A stretch of DNA of 12,790 bases from CAZHYM01 sp964536785. GTDB taxonomy: Bacteria; Patescibacteriota; Saccharimonadia; Saccharimonadales; Saccharimonadaceae. The position numbers were made by a program, and so were the translations under genes. The notes beneath the pieces were generated by a model. That model was given only the letters and a program-made list of their open reading frames with translations. It had not been told where the DNA came from and searched no databases. The stretch spans positions 1-12,790 of the forward strand of contig CAZHYM010000018.1 in NCBI GenBank assembly GCA_964536785.1, in the 5' to 3' direction. This document shows positions 1 through 7,319 of this stretch, in pieces. How positions within the stretch are numbered: position 1 is the stretch's first letter; each line of letters starts with the position of its first letter.

Positions 1-420
1 AGACCACCTGAACTGGAGTCGACTGATCAGTGTTAGTCCCACCATCACCGAGCTGACCGCTCGAATCATATCCCCAACAGTAGGCTTTGGAATCTGAACC
101 TATCGCGCATGTGTGGTAATAGCCAGCTGTAATTTGCGAGAAACTGGTTACGCCACTTGGTAAGACCACCTGAACTGGAGTCGACTGATCAGTGTTAGTC
201 CCACCATCACCGAGCTGGCCATAATTATCCCTTCCCCAGCAATAAGCTTTGAAATCTGAACCAATCGCGCAGGTGTGGTAATAGCCAGCTGTAATTTGCG
301 AGAAACTAGTTACGCCTGATGGTAATACAACCTGGACAGGAGTTGATTTGCTGGTGTTAGTCCCACCATCACCGAGCTGGCCATAATTATCCCTTCCCCA
401 GCAATAAGCTTGGCCGCCTG
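1..420 (-). repeat. 162-bp tandem repeats encoding RCC1 units
   Basis: The period is 162 bp (54 codons): the block at 1-54 recurs essentially identically at 163-216, and a more diverged copy follows from about 325. Other stretches match almost exactly (for example 135-155 with 297-317). Such long near-identical tandem copies invite recombination and also assembly collapse, so copy number should not be trusted from short reads. Confidence 0.85.
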
Positions 421-730
421 CAGTAATACCACAAGAGTGAGCAAAGCCACCAGCAACTTGAACAAAAACATCATTCATCTTAAACCCAGTTCCCGTAAGA
501 GTCACCGTAGTACCACCAGACACTGGGCCGGAAGTCGGTGAGATACTAGAGACAGTTGGGGTTAGAGCGTTAGCCTTATTCAAGTTAGCCAAGATATTCT
601 TAGCAATTGGAATAAAGATTAGTAATAAGCCAAGTCCAACTACAATTAAACTAGTTAAAACTAGCTTATTTCTAGACAGACTAAATCTCCCTAATCTAAG
701 TCTATATGTATTGCGAGTACGATATGACAC
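1..730 (-). CDS. Exported RCC1-repeat protein, 5' part (runs off the window edge)
   Basis: No function can be assigned beyond a surface or secreted beta-propeller; RCC1 repeats usually mediate binding. About 243 residues are visible, read from a GTG at 728-730 preceded by an AGGGGA ribosome site. Residues 1-22 are Arg-rich, 23-42 form a hydrophobic segment, and KANA (52-55) could be a signal peptidase I site. Residues 57-83 match the start of an IPT/TIG Ig-like domain (SPTSGPVSGGTTVTLTGTGF) that stops abruptly and passes straight into RCC1 repeats from about residue 88. Repeats are 54 residues long, with HTC...AYCWG and GQLGDGGTN motifs. Each carries two Cys ten residues apart (100/110, 154/164, 208/218), fitting extracytoplasmic disulfides. 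The gene is divergent from the 879 gene. The C-terminus and repeat number are unknown. Family call firm, role unknown. Confidence 0.85.
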   Translation of the reverse strand, partial: MSYRTRNTYRLRLGRFSLSRNKLVLTSLIVVGLGLLLIFIPIAKNILANLNKANALTPTVSSISPTSGPVSGGTTVTLTGTGFKMNDVFVQVAGGFAHSCGITAGGQAYCWGRDNYGQLGDGGTNTSKSTPVQVVLPSGVTSFSQITAGYYHTCAIGSDFKAYCWGRDNYGQLGDGGTNTDQSTPVQVVLPSGVTSFSQITAGYYHTCAIGSDSKAYCWGYDSSGQLGDGGTNTDQSTPVQVV

Positions 731-802
731 ATTAATTTCCCCTAAAAATACTTTACACTTACCTTAATAGTAATTTTTCACACACTACTTTAAGTAACTT
801 GA

Positions 803-831
803 ATTATATAATACTTAATATATAAACGCAA
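803..831 (-). promoter_or_regulatory. Promoter of the RCC1-repeat gene
   Basis: On the minus strand a TTGCGT -35 box (826-831) and a perfect TATAAT -10 box (803-808) are separated by 17 nt. Transcription would begin near 796 and give a leader of roughly 65 nt before the GTG at 730. The -35 lies inside the dyad at 824-837. Confidence 0.6.
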
Positions 832-837
832 GCGTTT
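824..837. promoter_or_regulatory. Perfect dyad AAACGC-AA-GCGTTT, operator candidate
   Basis: Two 6-bp arms around an AA centre form an exact inverted repeat in the AT-rich divergent intergenic region. It overlaps the -35 of the leftward RCC1 promoter and lies about 25 bp before the -10 of the rightward gene, so one dimeric regulator bound here could affect both. The arm sequence resembles LacI/PurR-type operators, but no regulator gene is in the window. Confidence 0.35.
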
Positions 838-860
838 TATTGCTTTTTTGTAAATATGCT

Positions 861-866
861 TATACT
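861..866 (+). promoter_or_regulatory. -10 box (TATACT) of the 879 gene
   Basis: TATACT lies 12 nt before the ATG at 879, predicting a leader of only about 6 nt. A possible -35, TTGCTT at 840-845, has a short 15-nt spacer. This placement argues against starting translation at the upstream TTG (840), which would put the promoter inside the coding region. Confidence 0.45.
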
Positions 867-878
867 ATAAGAAGTGAA

Positions 879-1430
879 ATGAGATACAAAACCAACAAAA
901 TCAAACAAATTAGACATAAAAAATGGCTTATTTTGCTAATAATTCTAGCTAGCGCTAGCCTAACTTATGCGAAACTCGCGACCCGTCAGCAAATTGATCC
1001 AGAAACTAAGCCAGAAAATACCGTTGATTACAATCCGCCGACCAAAACAGAGCTGGACTTAGAGGAAGAGGCTAAACGAAAAAGGATTGAGGAACAACTC
1101 GCAGAAGAAGAAGCAAAGGCCCCAGTCTCGAGCGTAACCTTAGTTCAAACTTATGGAGGGTTTCAAGAAAACGGTGATTACAGTATCAGAATATTATTTA
1201 GCGATAAAATTACCAATGAAGGAAAATGTAGCTTAAGCTACCAAAGCCCTACTGGCTTGGCAACGACTGAATCGGTAAATGTTTCGGCCGGACCAAATTA
1301 TACAATTTGTAATGGCTTTACTTTGGCTAAATCAAGTCTTAGCTCAGGAATTATAGAATACACAGTCAAATATCTAGACGCAAACGGCGTCGAGCAGGGT
1401 AGACTCAGCCAATCTTTTGAAGTTAAATAA
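879..1430 (+). CDS. Membrane-anchored extracytoplasmic protein of unknown function
   Basis: Not recognised as a named family. The 183-residue protein has a Lys/Arg-rich N-terminus (1-15), one hydrophobic segment (about 16-32), a Pro-rich linker, a strongly charged helical stretch rich in Glu, Lys and Ala (57-80), and a C-terminal domain (about 84-183) rich in predicted beta strands that looks Ig-like. Two Cys (117, 144) fall in that domain and could form a disulfide. The orientation expected from the positive-inside rule puts the C-terminal domain outside. I start it at ATG 879: an in-frame TTG at 840 is possible, but the -10 box lies between the two. It is divergent from the RCC1 gene and upstream of arcA, which has its own promoter, so a link to arginine metabolism is not implied. 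Confidence 0.7.
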   Translation: MRYKTNKIKQIRHKKWLILLIILASASLTYAKLATRQQIDPETKPENTVDYNPPTKTELDLEEEAKRKRIEEQLAEEEAKAPVSSVTLVQTYGGFQENGDYSIRILFSDKITNEGKCSLSYQSPTGLATTESVNVSAGPNYTICNGFTLAKSSLSSGIIEYTVKYLDANGVEQGRLSQSFEVK

Positions 1431-1461
1431 ACTTTCAAGTCTTTTATAAACAAAATGCTTA

Positions 1462-1470
1462 TGGTATAAC
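1462..1470 (+). promoter_or_regulatory. Extended -10 promoter of the arginine catabolism block
   Basis: TGgTATAAC is an extended -10 element in the 68-bp spacer before arcA; no good -35 is visible. Transcription would begin near 1477, leaving a leader of about 22 nt that contains the purine-rich ribosome site. Confidence 0.5.
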
Positions 1471-1498
1471 TAAGGATAGTGTTAAAGAAGGGAAGGTG

Positions 1499-2734
1499 AT
1501 GCAAAATCCAATCAATGTAAAGTCCGAAATTGGAAAATTAAAAACAGTGGTACTTCATCGGCCAGGAGAAGAACTCGAAGCTCTGGCGCCAGAATACATG
1601 GATAGAATGTTATTTGATGATGTACCTTTCTTAAAAATGGCTCAGGAAGAACACGACGCTTTCGCGCAAGTCTTGCGTGACAATGGCGTCGAAGTTTTAT
1701 ATCTAGAAGATTTAGCTGCCGAAGCACTGACCAGTGAAGAGTTGAAATGGCAGTTTGTTCGTGAGATGGTCAAGGCCTCGAAGCAATCCGAGCGCCGATC
1801 GACTGAAGCCATAATAGATTACTTGGGCAATATGGATGCCAAAGAGATGATTTTAAAAGTAATGGCGGGAGTTAAGAAAAAAGACATCGAGTTGCCTGAT
1901 AATGACAACAAAGAATTGAGTCATTATATGGCCGATGACTATCCATTTTACCTGGATCCGATGCCTAACCTGTATTTTACACGCGATCCTGCGGCCGCTG
2001 TCGGCGACGGTTTAGCGATTAACAAGATGCATTATCCTGCTCGCCGTCGTGAGTCAATTTTTATGAAATATATTATGAATTATCATCCTAGATTTAAGCA
2101 GGCTGAGATTCCAATCTGGTTCAGTCGAGATAATAAATTTTCAATCGAAGGTGGCGACATCTTAGTTCTAGACAAAGAAACTGTAGCGATTGGCATTAGT
2201 GAGCGTACTGAACCAGAAGCGGTTGAAACTATCGCTACTAATTTATTTGCAAAATCTGATTTTAAGCGAATTTTAGCGATTGAAATTCCAGTGAAGCGAG
2301 CTTTTATGCATCTCGACACGGTTTTTACAATGATTGATTATGATAAATTCTCGGTTCATCCGGAAGCAATTAAGCAGGGTGAGAAGATGAATATATATGT
2401 AATGGATAAAGCCGATACTAAATCAGGTTATTTTATAACTCATGAGACTGATATCAAAAAAGTTCTGCGTAAGGCGTTGAAGCTTGATGAAGTAACTTTG
2501 ATTGAATGTGGCGATGGCGATTTGATTGCTGCCTCGCGTGAGCAATGGAATGACGGTTCAAACACGCTAGCCCTAGAACCCGGCGTGGTTGTCACATACG
2601 ATCGTAACCATGTTACTAATGATGCAATGCGGAAAGCTGGCATAAAAGTTATAGAAGTTGCCGGTGCAGAGCTTGGCCGTGGTCGTGGTGGGCCAAGATG
2701 TATGAGTATGCCAATTTATAGAGAGGATTTATAG
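1499..2734 (+). CDS. arcA: Arginine deiminase
   Basis: Cytoplasmic enzyme hydrolysing L-arginine to L-citrulline and ammonia, first step of the arginine deiminase pathway. At 411 residues it has the usual length (about 410). The family signatures are all in place: FTRDP (160-164), EGGD (217-220), MHLD with the catalytic His271, and the C-terminal Gly/Arg-rich loop GRGRGGPRCMSMP with the nucleophile Cys401. I start at ATG 1499, about 7 nt after the AAGAAGGG ribosome site; a GTG directly before it (1496) is the alternative and adds one residue. It is the first gene of the block. Its TAG directly abuts the arcB ATG, so the two are surely co-transcribed. Free-living roles are energy generation and acid tolerance; in an episymbiont it would allow ATP production from host arginine. 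Confidence 0.97.
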   Translation: MQNPINVKSEIGKLKTVVLHRPGEELEALAPEYMDRMLFDDVPFLKMAQEEHDAFAQVLRDNGVEVLYLEDLAAEALTSEELKWQFVREMVKASKQSERRSTEAIIDYLGNMDAKEMILKVMAGVKKKDIELPDNDNKELSHYMADDYPFYLDPMPNLYFTRDPAAAVGDGLAINKMHYPARRRESIFMKYIMNYHPRFKQAEIPIWFSRDNKFSIEGGDILVLDKETVAIGISERTEPEAVETIATNLFAKSDFKRILAIEIPVKRAFMHLDTVFTMIDYDKFSVHPEAIKQGEKMNIYVMDKADTKSGYFITHETDIKKVLRKALKLDEVTLIECGDGDLIAASREQWNDGSNTLALEPGVVVTYDRNHVTNDAMRKAGIKVIEVAGAELGRGRGGPRCMSMPIYREDL

Positions 2735-3727
2735 ATGATTAATTTAAAAGGTCGCTCGTTTTTGAGCGTTAAAGATTTAACTCCAACTGAATTTCGAACT
2801 CTACTTAATGTTGCTGCTGAATTTAAACAGAATCGCTACATAGGCTTGCAAAACCAAGTTCACAAGGGTAAAAAAATTGCTTTGTTGTTTGACAAGACCT
2901 CAACTCGAACGAGGTGTGCTTTCGTAACGGCGGCAGTTGATCTGGGCATACACCCAGAATATCTAGGCAAAGACGACATCCAACTCGGCAAAAAAGAATC
3001 AGTCGCTGATACGGCAAAAGTTTTGGGAAGAATGTTTGACGGCATCGAGTTCCGAGGCTATGATCATAAAATAGTTGAAGAAATAGCTGCTAACGCTGGA
3101 GTGCCAGTTTGGAACGGGCTAACTGATAAATATCATCCGACTCAAGTGCTGGCGGACTTAATGACCCTAGAAGAACATTTGGGCACATTAAAAGGAGCTA
3201 GGCTCGCTTATGTCGGTGATGGCCGTAATAATGTTGCAACAAGTTTAATGCTAGGATCGGCTCTGATGGGGCTCGATTTTCGAATCGGTTCGCCCAAAGA
3301 ACTGTGGCCTGATGAAGCTGACCTGAAACAAGCGCGTCAATTAATTAAAAAATTCCAAACACATGCAAAGATAACCATCACCGATGACCCCGAAGAGGCA
3401 GTCAATGGTGTGGACGCTGTGTATACCGACGTGTGGGTCTCTATGGGCGAAGAAGATAAAATCGCCGAACGAATCAAGTTACTAAAAGCCTATCAAGTTA
3501 ATCGTGCGCTGCTAGAAGCCACAGGCAATGAAGAAGTAATATTCTTGCATTGTTTGCCAGCATTTCACGATAGCAAGACGACTTTTGGTAAATACGTACT
3601 CGATAAATACGGCATGTCTGAGATGGAGGTGACTGATGAAGTCTTCCAGAGCTCAGCTAATGTCGCGTTCGACGAGGCCGAGAATCGAATTTACACGATT
3701 CAGGCAGTCATAGCTTTGACGATATAA
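2735..3727 (+). CDS. arcB: Ornithine carbamoyltransferase, catabolic
   Basis: Second step of the pathway: phosphorolysis of citrulline to ornithine and carbamoyl phosphate. The 330-residue product has the carbamoyl-phosphate loop STRTR (56-60), HPTQ (134-137), the domain hinge YVGDGRNNVA (159-168), the ornithine-closing loop DVWVSMGE (232-239) and the catalytic HCLP (272-275). The C-terminus (FDEAENRIYTIQAVI) is typical of OTCases. The start is fixed by zero spacing to arcA, with a GAGAGG ribosome site inside the end of arcA. Sequence alone does not separate catabolic from anabolic OTCase. The catabolic reading rests on the neighbours: arcA before it, a transporter and carbamate kinase after it, and no arginine biosynthesis gene in the window. 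Confidence 0.95.
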   Translation: MINLKGRSFLSVKDLTPTEFRTLLNVAAEFKQNRYIGLQNQVHKGKKIALLFDKTSTRTRCAFVTAAVDLGIHPEYLGKDDIQLGKKESVADTAKVLGRMFDGIEFRGYDHKIVEEIAANAGVPVWNGLTDKYHPTQVLADLMTLEEHLGTLKGARLAYVGDGRNNVATSLMLGSALMGLDFRIGSPKELWPDEADLKQARQLIKKFQTHAKITITDDPEEAVNGVDAVYTDVWVSMGEEDKIAERIKLLKAYQVNRALLEATGNEEVIFLHCLPAFHDSKTTFGKYVLDKYGMSEMEVTDEVFQSSANVAFDEAENRIYTIQAVIALTI

Positions 3728-3763
3728 GTCAGGGCAAAATAATAAAAAATAAGGAAGGATAAC

Positions 3764-5574
3764 ATGGTCAAAGATAATAGATCCATCGGAAAGAAAATTC
3801 CATCATCGTTTACGATTTTGGCAATTCTGACTTTGCTGATGGGTGTTTTTACTTGGATAATCCCCGCTGGTCGTTATGACACAGAATTTGTTTCAACATC
3901 AGCCGGCGAAAAAGAAATCGCTATCAAGGGTACCTATAAATCCGCTGAAGAGCGGGTAGAATCAGCTCAAACTAACTACGACAGAGTAGTGAGAGAGCAA
4001 TATATAACAGACCCAGAGTCTGAAGAAGCACTACTAAACGAAGAGTTTGTAGCTGCTAGAGATGAACTAGACGCTGCTAGCGCAATCGACAATCCCCAGG
4101 GAATCTGGGAAGCACTGCTTGCTCCTGTAAAAGGAATCAAGGAAGTCGTTGACATCATAGTAGTAGTGCTGTTCGTCGGTGGATTATTGGCGCTTGAGGC
4201 TAGAGTTGGAGCAATCCAGGCTGGTTTCAAAGTTCTGATGAATAAAATGAAAGGTAATGAAAAATGGCTAATTCCTATCTTGATCGCTTTATTCGCAGTT
4301 TGTGGTAGCGCATACGGTTCACAGGAAGAAACCGTTGTCTATTACGCCTTCATGGTACCTCTAATGCTAGCTGCTGGTTATAACGCAATGACAGCTTTGC
4401 TGACAGTTATTGTTGGTACAAGCGTTGGTATCGCGGCTTCAACAGTTAACCCATTCTCAGCAATGATCGCTGCAGAAGTAGGTGGTGGTAAAGTCGGTGA
4501 CGGCATGTTGCTTCGATCGATTATGCTAATTGCTGGTATATTAATTGGCTCTTTCTTCGTAGTTCGCTACGCTGAAAAGGTTAAAGCTGGTGCATATCAA
4601 GAAGATAGCGTCAACGATCATAAACTAAAGTATGCAAAAGCTAAAGAAGGTGACGATACGTTTGATGGCAAACGAAAGGCGACATTAGCAATAATCTTTG
4701 CAGCTTTAATCGGTATCACGATTTTCGCNNNNNNNNNNNNNNNNNNNNNNNNNNNNNNNNNNNNNNNNNNNNNNNNNNNNNNNNNNNNNNNNNNNNNNNN
4801 NNNNNNNNNNNNNNNNNNNNNNNNNNNNGAAAGGCGACATTAGCAATAATCTTTGCAGCTTTAATCGGTATCACGATTTTCGCGTTCATCCCATGGGACA
4901 CGCTTGGAATTAACTGGTTTGTAGATGCAAAAGACTGGCTCTATGACATTCCATTTATTGGTAGACTCTTCGGCGATATCACTCCATTTGGTTGGTGGTA
5001 TTTCGATGAATTGAGTGTTCTATACTTAGTATCTGCTCTAGCAATCGGTTTCATGCACAAGATTGGTGACCGAGAGTTCGTAGATATCTTTATCCAAGGC
5101 GCTAAAGACGTTCTTGGCGTATGTTTAATCATTGGTGTTGCCCGTGGTATCACAGTGATCATGAACGACGGAAATATTACTCATACAATTCTTTATTGGC
5201 TTGAAAGCGCACTAGCTAGCTTGCCTGAGAACTGGGTTAAAGGTCTATTCGGTGGCGTGCTATATCTAATATATCTCCCACTAGCATTCCTAATCCCTTC
5301 AACTTCAGGTTTGGCTTCGGTCTCAATGCCTATATTTGGTCAGTTAGCTAACTTGACTGGAGTTGGTGTTCATATCGCAGTTGCTGCATTCGTAGCAGGT
5401 AGCGGTATTATGCAAATGGTGGCTCCAACCGTTGGCTCCTTGATGGGCGGCGCTGTTGCTACTGGTGTTTCATACACCAAATATCTAAAGCGCGTAATGT
5501 GGCTATTTGTCGCATTAAGCGTAGCTTATATTGCAATTATCACAATTGCTTCAGTTACAGGCTTCAGTCTATAA
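3764..5574 (+). CDS. YfcC-family transporter, probable arginine/ornithine exchanger (split by an assembly gap)
   Basis: Multi-pass membrane carrier of the YfcC / C4-dicarboxylate-carrier-like family, which I recall includes the streptococcal ArcD-type arginine/ornithine antiporters. Visible: TM1 (14-35, ending WIIPAG), TM2 (127-145), the GSQEETVVYYAFMVP segment (181-199), ASTVNPFS (225-232), and near the C-terminus PSTSGLASVSMPIFG and GSGIMQMVAPTVGSLMGG. A 100-N gap at 4729-4828 appears to end the frame, but identical 55-bp copies flank it. Deleting one copy and the Ns (155 bp) joins both halves in frame as 551 residues, a normal family length. Unusual is a charged, probably coiled-coil insertion (about 57-110) between TM1 and TM2. 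The start follows an AAGGAAGG ribosome site 36 bp after arcB. Exchange of arginine for ornithine is inferred from context. Confidence 0.85.
4674..4883 (+). repeat. Exact 55-bp direct repeat flanking the gap (4674-4728 and 4829-4883)
   Basis: The last 55 bases before the Ns are identical to the first 55 after them. Both copies encode the same transporter segment (KATLAIIFAALIGITIF) at the same codon phase. This is the signature of two contig ends sharing a k-mer overlap that a scaffolder failed to merge, not a biological duplication. Confidence 0.9.
4729..4828. other. Scaffold gap, exactly 100 N
   Basis: One hundred consecutive undetermined bases, the conventional placeholder for a gap of unknown size. 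Because the flanks overlap by 55 bp in the correct frame, the true missing sequence is most likely none. Confidence 0.97.
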
Positions 5575-5587
5575 AATAATTTGGCCA

Positions 5588-5619
5588 TTAGACGACCTAC
5601 TTAACGGTGGGTCGTCTAA
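5588..5619 (+). promoter_or_regulatory. Intergenic stem-loop after the transporter gene
   Basis: TTAGACGACCTAC (5588-5600) pairs over all 13 positions (one G-U) with GTGGGTCGTCTAA (5607-5619) around a 6-nt loop. No T-run follows, so it is not a typical intrinsic terminator. It may act as an RNA processing or stabilising structure, or as a leaky attenuator between the arcAB-transporter part and the DDAH-like part of the block. Confidence 0.5.
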
Positions 5620-5684
5620 GGCTGATTTGTGCTACTTCAAAACGAGCGAGAAGCTCAGGATGAGGATTAATAAGAAAGGAAGAA

Positions 5685-6464
5685 ATGAGAGAATTTAAAC
5701 ATACAATTGTTAGGCGACCAGGTAGAAGTTTATCAAACGGAATCACTTCGGCTCCAGAACTTGGCCAACCAGTTTATGAAAATGCTATTAAGCAACATGA
5801 TAATTATATTGAAACTCTAAAAACTTGTGCCGTTGATGTAACGGTGTTAGAGGCTAGCGAAGAGTTTCCTGATAGCTGTTTTATTGAGGATAATGCGCTT
5901 TGCACACCAAAGGTGGCGATTATTTCTCGACCAGGCGCTCCAACTCGTCAGAGAGAAGTCCAGATGCCAGATTTGCGTGAAGCTTTGTCGAAGTTTTATG
6001 ACAACATTGAACAAATTGAGGCCCCAGGAACTATTGAACCTGGCGACATCGCGATGGTTGGCGATCACTATTTAATTGGATTGTCTGACCGAACCAATCA
6101 AGAAGGCGCAAGTCAGATGATTGCTTTGCTAGAAAAATATGGCATGAGTGGCGAGATGGTTGAGATGAGAGATATGCTTCATTTTAAAACTGGTATGTCT
6201 TATATCGAAAACAACACGGTCTTAGTGCTAGATACTTTTGCTTCAAACCCCGTTTTTGATAAGTTTAATAAGGTTATTGTCCCTAGTGATGAAGCCTATG
6301 CTGCAAATTCAATTTGGGTCAATGGCACTATTATTACTCCAGAGGGTTATCCTAAGACCAAAAAAGCTCTTGAGGATTTAGGTATGTACAGAGTTATCAC
6401 ATGTGATACTTCTGAGTACCGCAAAGTTGACGGCGGGTTGTCTTGCTTGTCGCTTAGATTCTAG
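5685..6464 (+). CDS. DDAH-like amidinohydrolase, copy 1 (dimethylargininase family)
   Basis: Member of the guanidino-modifying superfamily, the same fold as ArcA but the short single-domain form. Known dimethylargininases hydrolyse N-omega-methylated arginines to citrulline and methylamines. The 259 residues match the bacterial family length (about 255). Visible signatures are the substrate-loop segment EEFPDSCFIEDNA (59-71), SRPGAPTR (81-88), EPGD (118-121), catalytic His166 (MLHFK) and nucleophile Cys254 in GGLSCLSLRF at the C-terminus. All expected catalytic residues appear present. The start ATG follows an AAAGGA site. About half its residues match the next gene, so this is a tandem paralogue pair. 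Citrulline produced here would enter ArcB. The substrate is inferred: a free methylarginine, or another small guanidine, remains possible. Confidence 0.85.
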   Translation: MREFKHTIVRRPGRSLSNGITSAPELGQPVYENAIKQHDNYIETLKTCAVDVTVLEASEEFPDSCFIEDNALCTPKVAIISRPGAPTRQREVQMPDLREALSKFYDNIEQIEAPGTIEPGDIAMVGDHYLIGLSDRTNQEGASQMIALLEKYGMSGEMVEMRDMLHFKTGMSYIENNTVLVLDTFASNPVFDKFNKVIVPSDEAYAANSIWVNGTIITPEGYPKTKKALEDLGMYRVITCDTSEYRKVDGGLSCLSLRF

Positions 6465-6479
6465 TCTAACAAAACATAG

Positions 6480-6503
6480 TAATGCTCCCGGCTGGGAGCA
6501 TTA
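6480..6503 (+). terminator. Stem-loop between the two DDAH-like genes; weak terminator or attenuator
   Basis: TAATGCTCCC (6480-6489) and GGGAGCATTA (6494-6503) form a perfect 10-bp stem with a GGCT tetraloop. The tail is ATTTAAAATT with only a short T-run, so termination would be partial at best. The next gene starts 24 bp further on and has its own ribosome site. Partial read-through would lower expression of copy 2 and beyond. Confidence 0.45.
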
Positions 6504-6527
6504 TTTAAAATTAAGAAAGAGGAACAG

Positions 6528-7301
6528 ATGTTTAAATATGCAATTGCTAGAACGCCCGGTCGTAGTTTGACCGATGGTATCAGCCAGACGCCGGAACTAG
6601 GCAAGCCGATATACGAACTAGCTTTAAAACAACACCAAAATTACGTTGAATCGCTAAGACAATGTGGTCTGGAAGTGAAAGTTTTGGAACCGAAGGAAGA
6701 ATTTCCAGATAGCACTTTTATTGAAGATAATGCTTTGTGCACTCCAAAAGGTGTCGCAATTTTGTCTAGACCCGGAGCGCTTACTCGTCGAGAGGAAGCA
6801 AAGTTGCCAGATTTACGCGACGCTCTAGATGAGCATTTCAGCATCATCGAAGAAATCGAAGAGCCGGGGACGGTAGATCCAGGTGATATTTTGATGGTCG
6901 GTGAACATTTTTATGTTGGTGTTTCGGGTAGAACTAATGATTCTGGAGCGGATCAAGTAATCAGAATTCTAGAAAAATACGGGATGACTGCTGAAAAAGT
7001 TGAGGTAACTGGAATTTTGCATTTGAAGGACGATGTGGTTTATCTTGATAATAATACCTTAATTGTTGCAGAGGCTTATGCTGATCATCCAACATTTTCT
7101 AGATACAATCGATTAGTTGTAGAAAATGATGAGTACTACGCAGTCAATAGTCTGTGGGTAAATGGTAAAGTCATAGTGCCAGAAGGTTATCCTAAGATTG
7201 AACAAAAAATCCGAGATGCTGGCTACGAAGTCGTTTTAATTGACATGTCTGAGTTTAAAAAAGTAACAGGTAGCCTAACTTGCCTATCATTACGATTTTA
7301 A
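6528..7301 (+). CDS. DDAH-like amidinohydrolase, copy 2 (dimethylargininase family)
   Basis: Paralogue of the preceding gene, 257 residues, with the same architecture: EEFPDSTFIEDNA (57-69), SRPGALTR (80-87), DPGD (117-120), His165 in ILHLK and Cys252 in GSLTCLSLRF. The His-Cys catalytic pair is preserved, so both copies are probably active. Differences cluster next to the active site: GGLSC becomes GSLTC, LHFK becomes LHLK, and Cys65 of copy 1 is Thr here. This may mean different preferences (for example mono- versus dimethylarginine), though that is speculation. The start follows an AAAGAGG ribosome site. It ends 18 bp before the arcC ATG, and its TAA is only 6 bp from the arcC -10 box. Confidence 0.85.
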   Translation: MFKYAIARTPGRSLTDGISQTPELGKPIYELALKQHQNYVESLRQCGLEVKVLEPKEEFPDSTFIEDNALCTPKGVAILSRPGALTRREEAKLPDLRDALDEHFSIIEEIEEPGTVDPGDILMVGEHFYVGVSGRTNDSGADQVIRILEKYGMTAEKVEVTGILHLKDDVVYLDNNTLIVAEAYADHPTFSRYNRLVVENDEYYAVNSLWVNGKVIVPEGYPKIEQKIRDAGYEVVLIDMSEFKKVTGSLTCLSLRF

Positions 7302-7307
7302 TTGAGT

Positions 7308-7313
7308 TATAAT
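7308..7313 (+). promoter_or_regulatory. Leaderless-type -10 box (TATAAT) of arcC
   Basis: A perfect TATAAT ends exactly 6 nt before the arcC ATG at 7320, placing the transcription start at or next to the start codon. No ribosome site precedes the ATG. The same spacing recurs at 9319-9324 and 11626-11631, which strengthens the call. Confidence 0.55.
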
Positions 7314-7319
7314 TTGCTT

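Noticed and set aside
1..420. 162-bp repeats as a CRISPR array or insertion sequence
   Set aside because: Units are contiguous, a multiple of three long, have no spacers and translate into RCC1 repeats.
840..878. TTG at 840 as the start of the anchored protein
   Set aside because: The TATACT -10 box lies downstream of it; ATG 879 gives a normal Lys/Arg-rich N-terminus before the hydrophobic helix.
3764..5574. Transporter read as two genes (a frame ending at 4843 and a second starting at 5011) or as a frameshifted pseudogene
   Set aside because: The break coincides with 100 Ns flanked by an exact 55-bp repeat in matching codon phase; merging gives one intact family-length frame.
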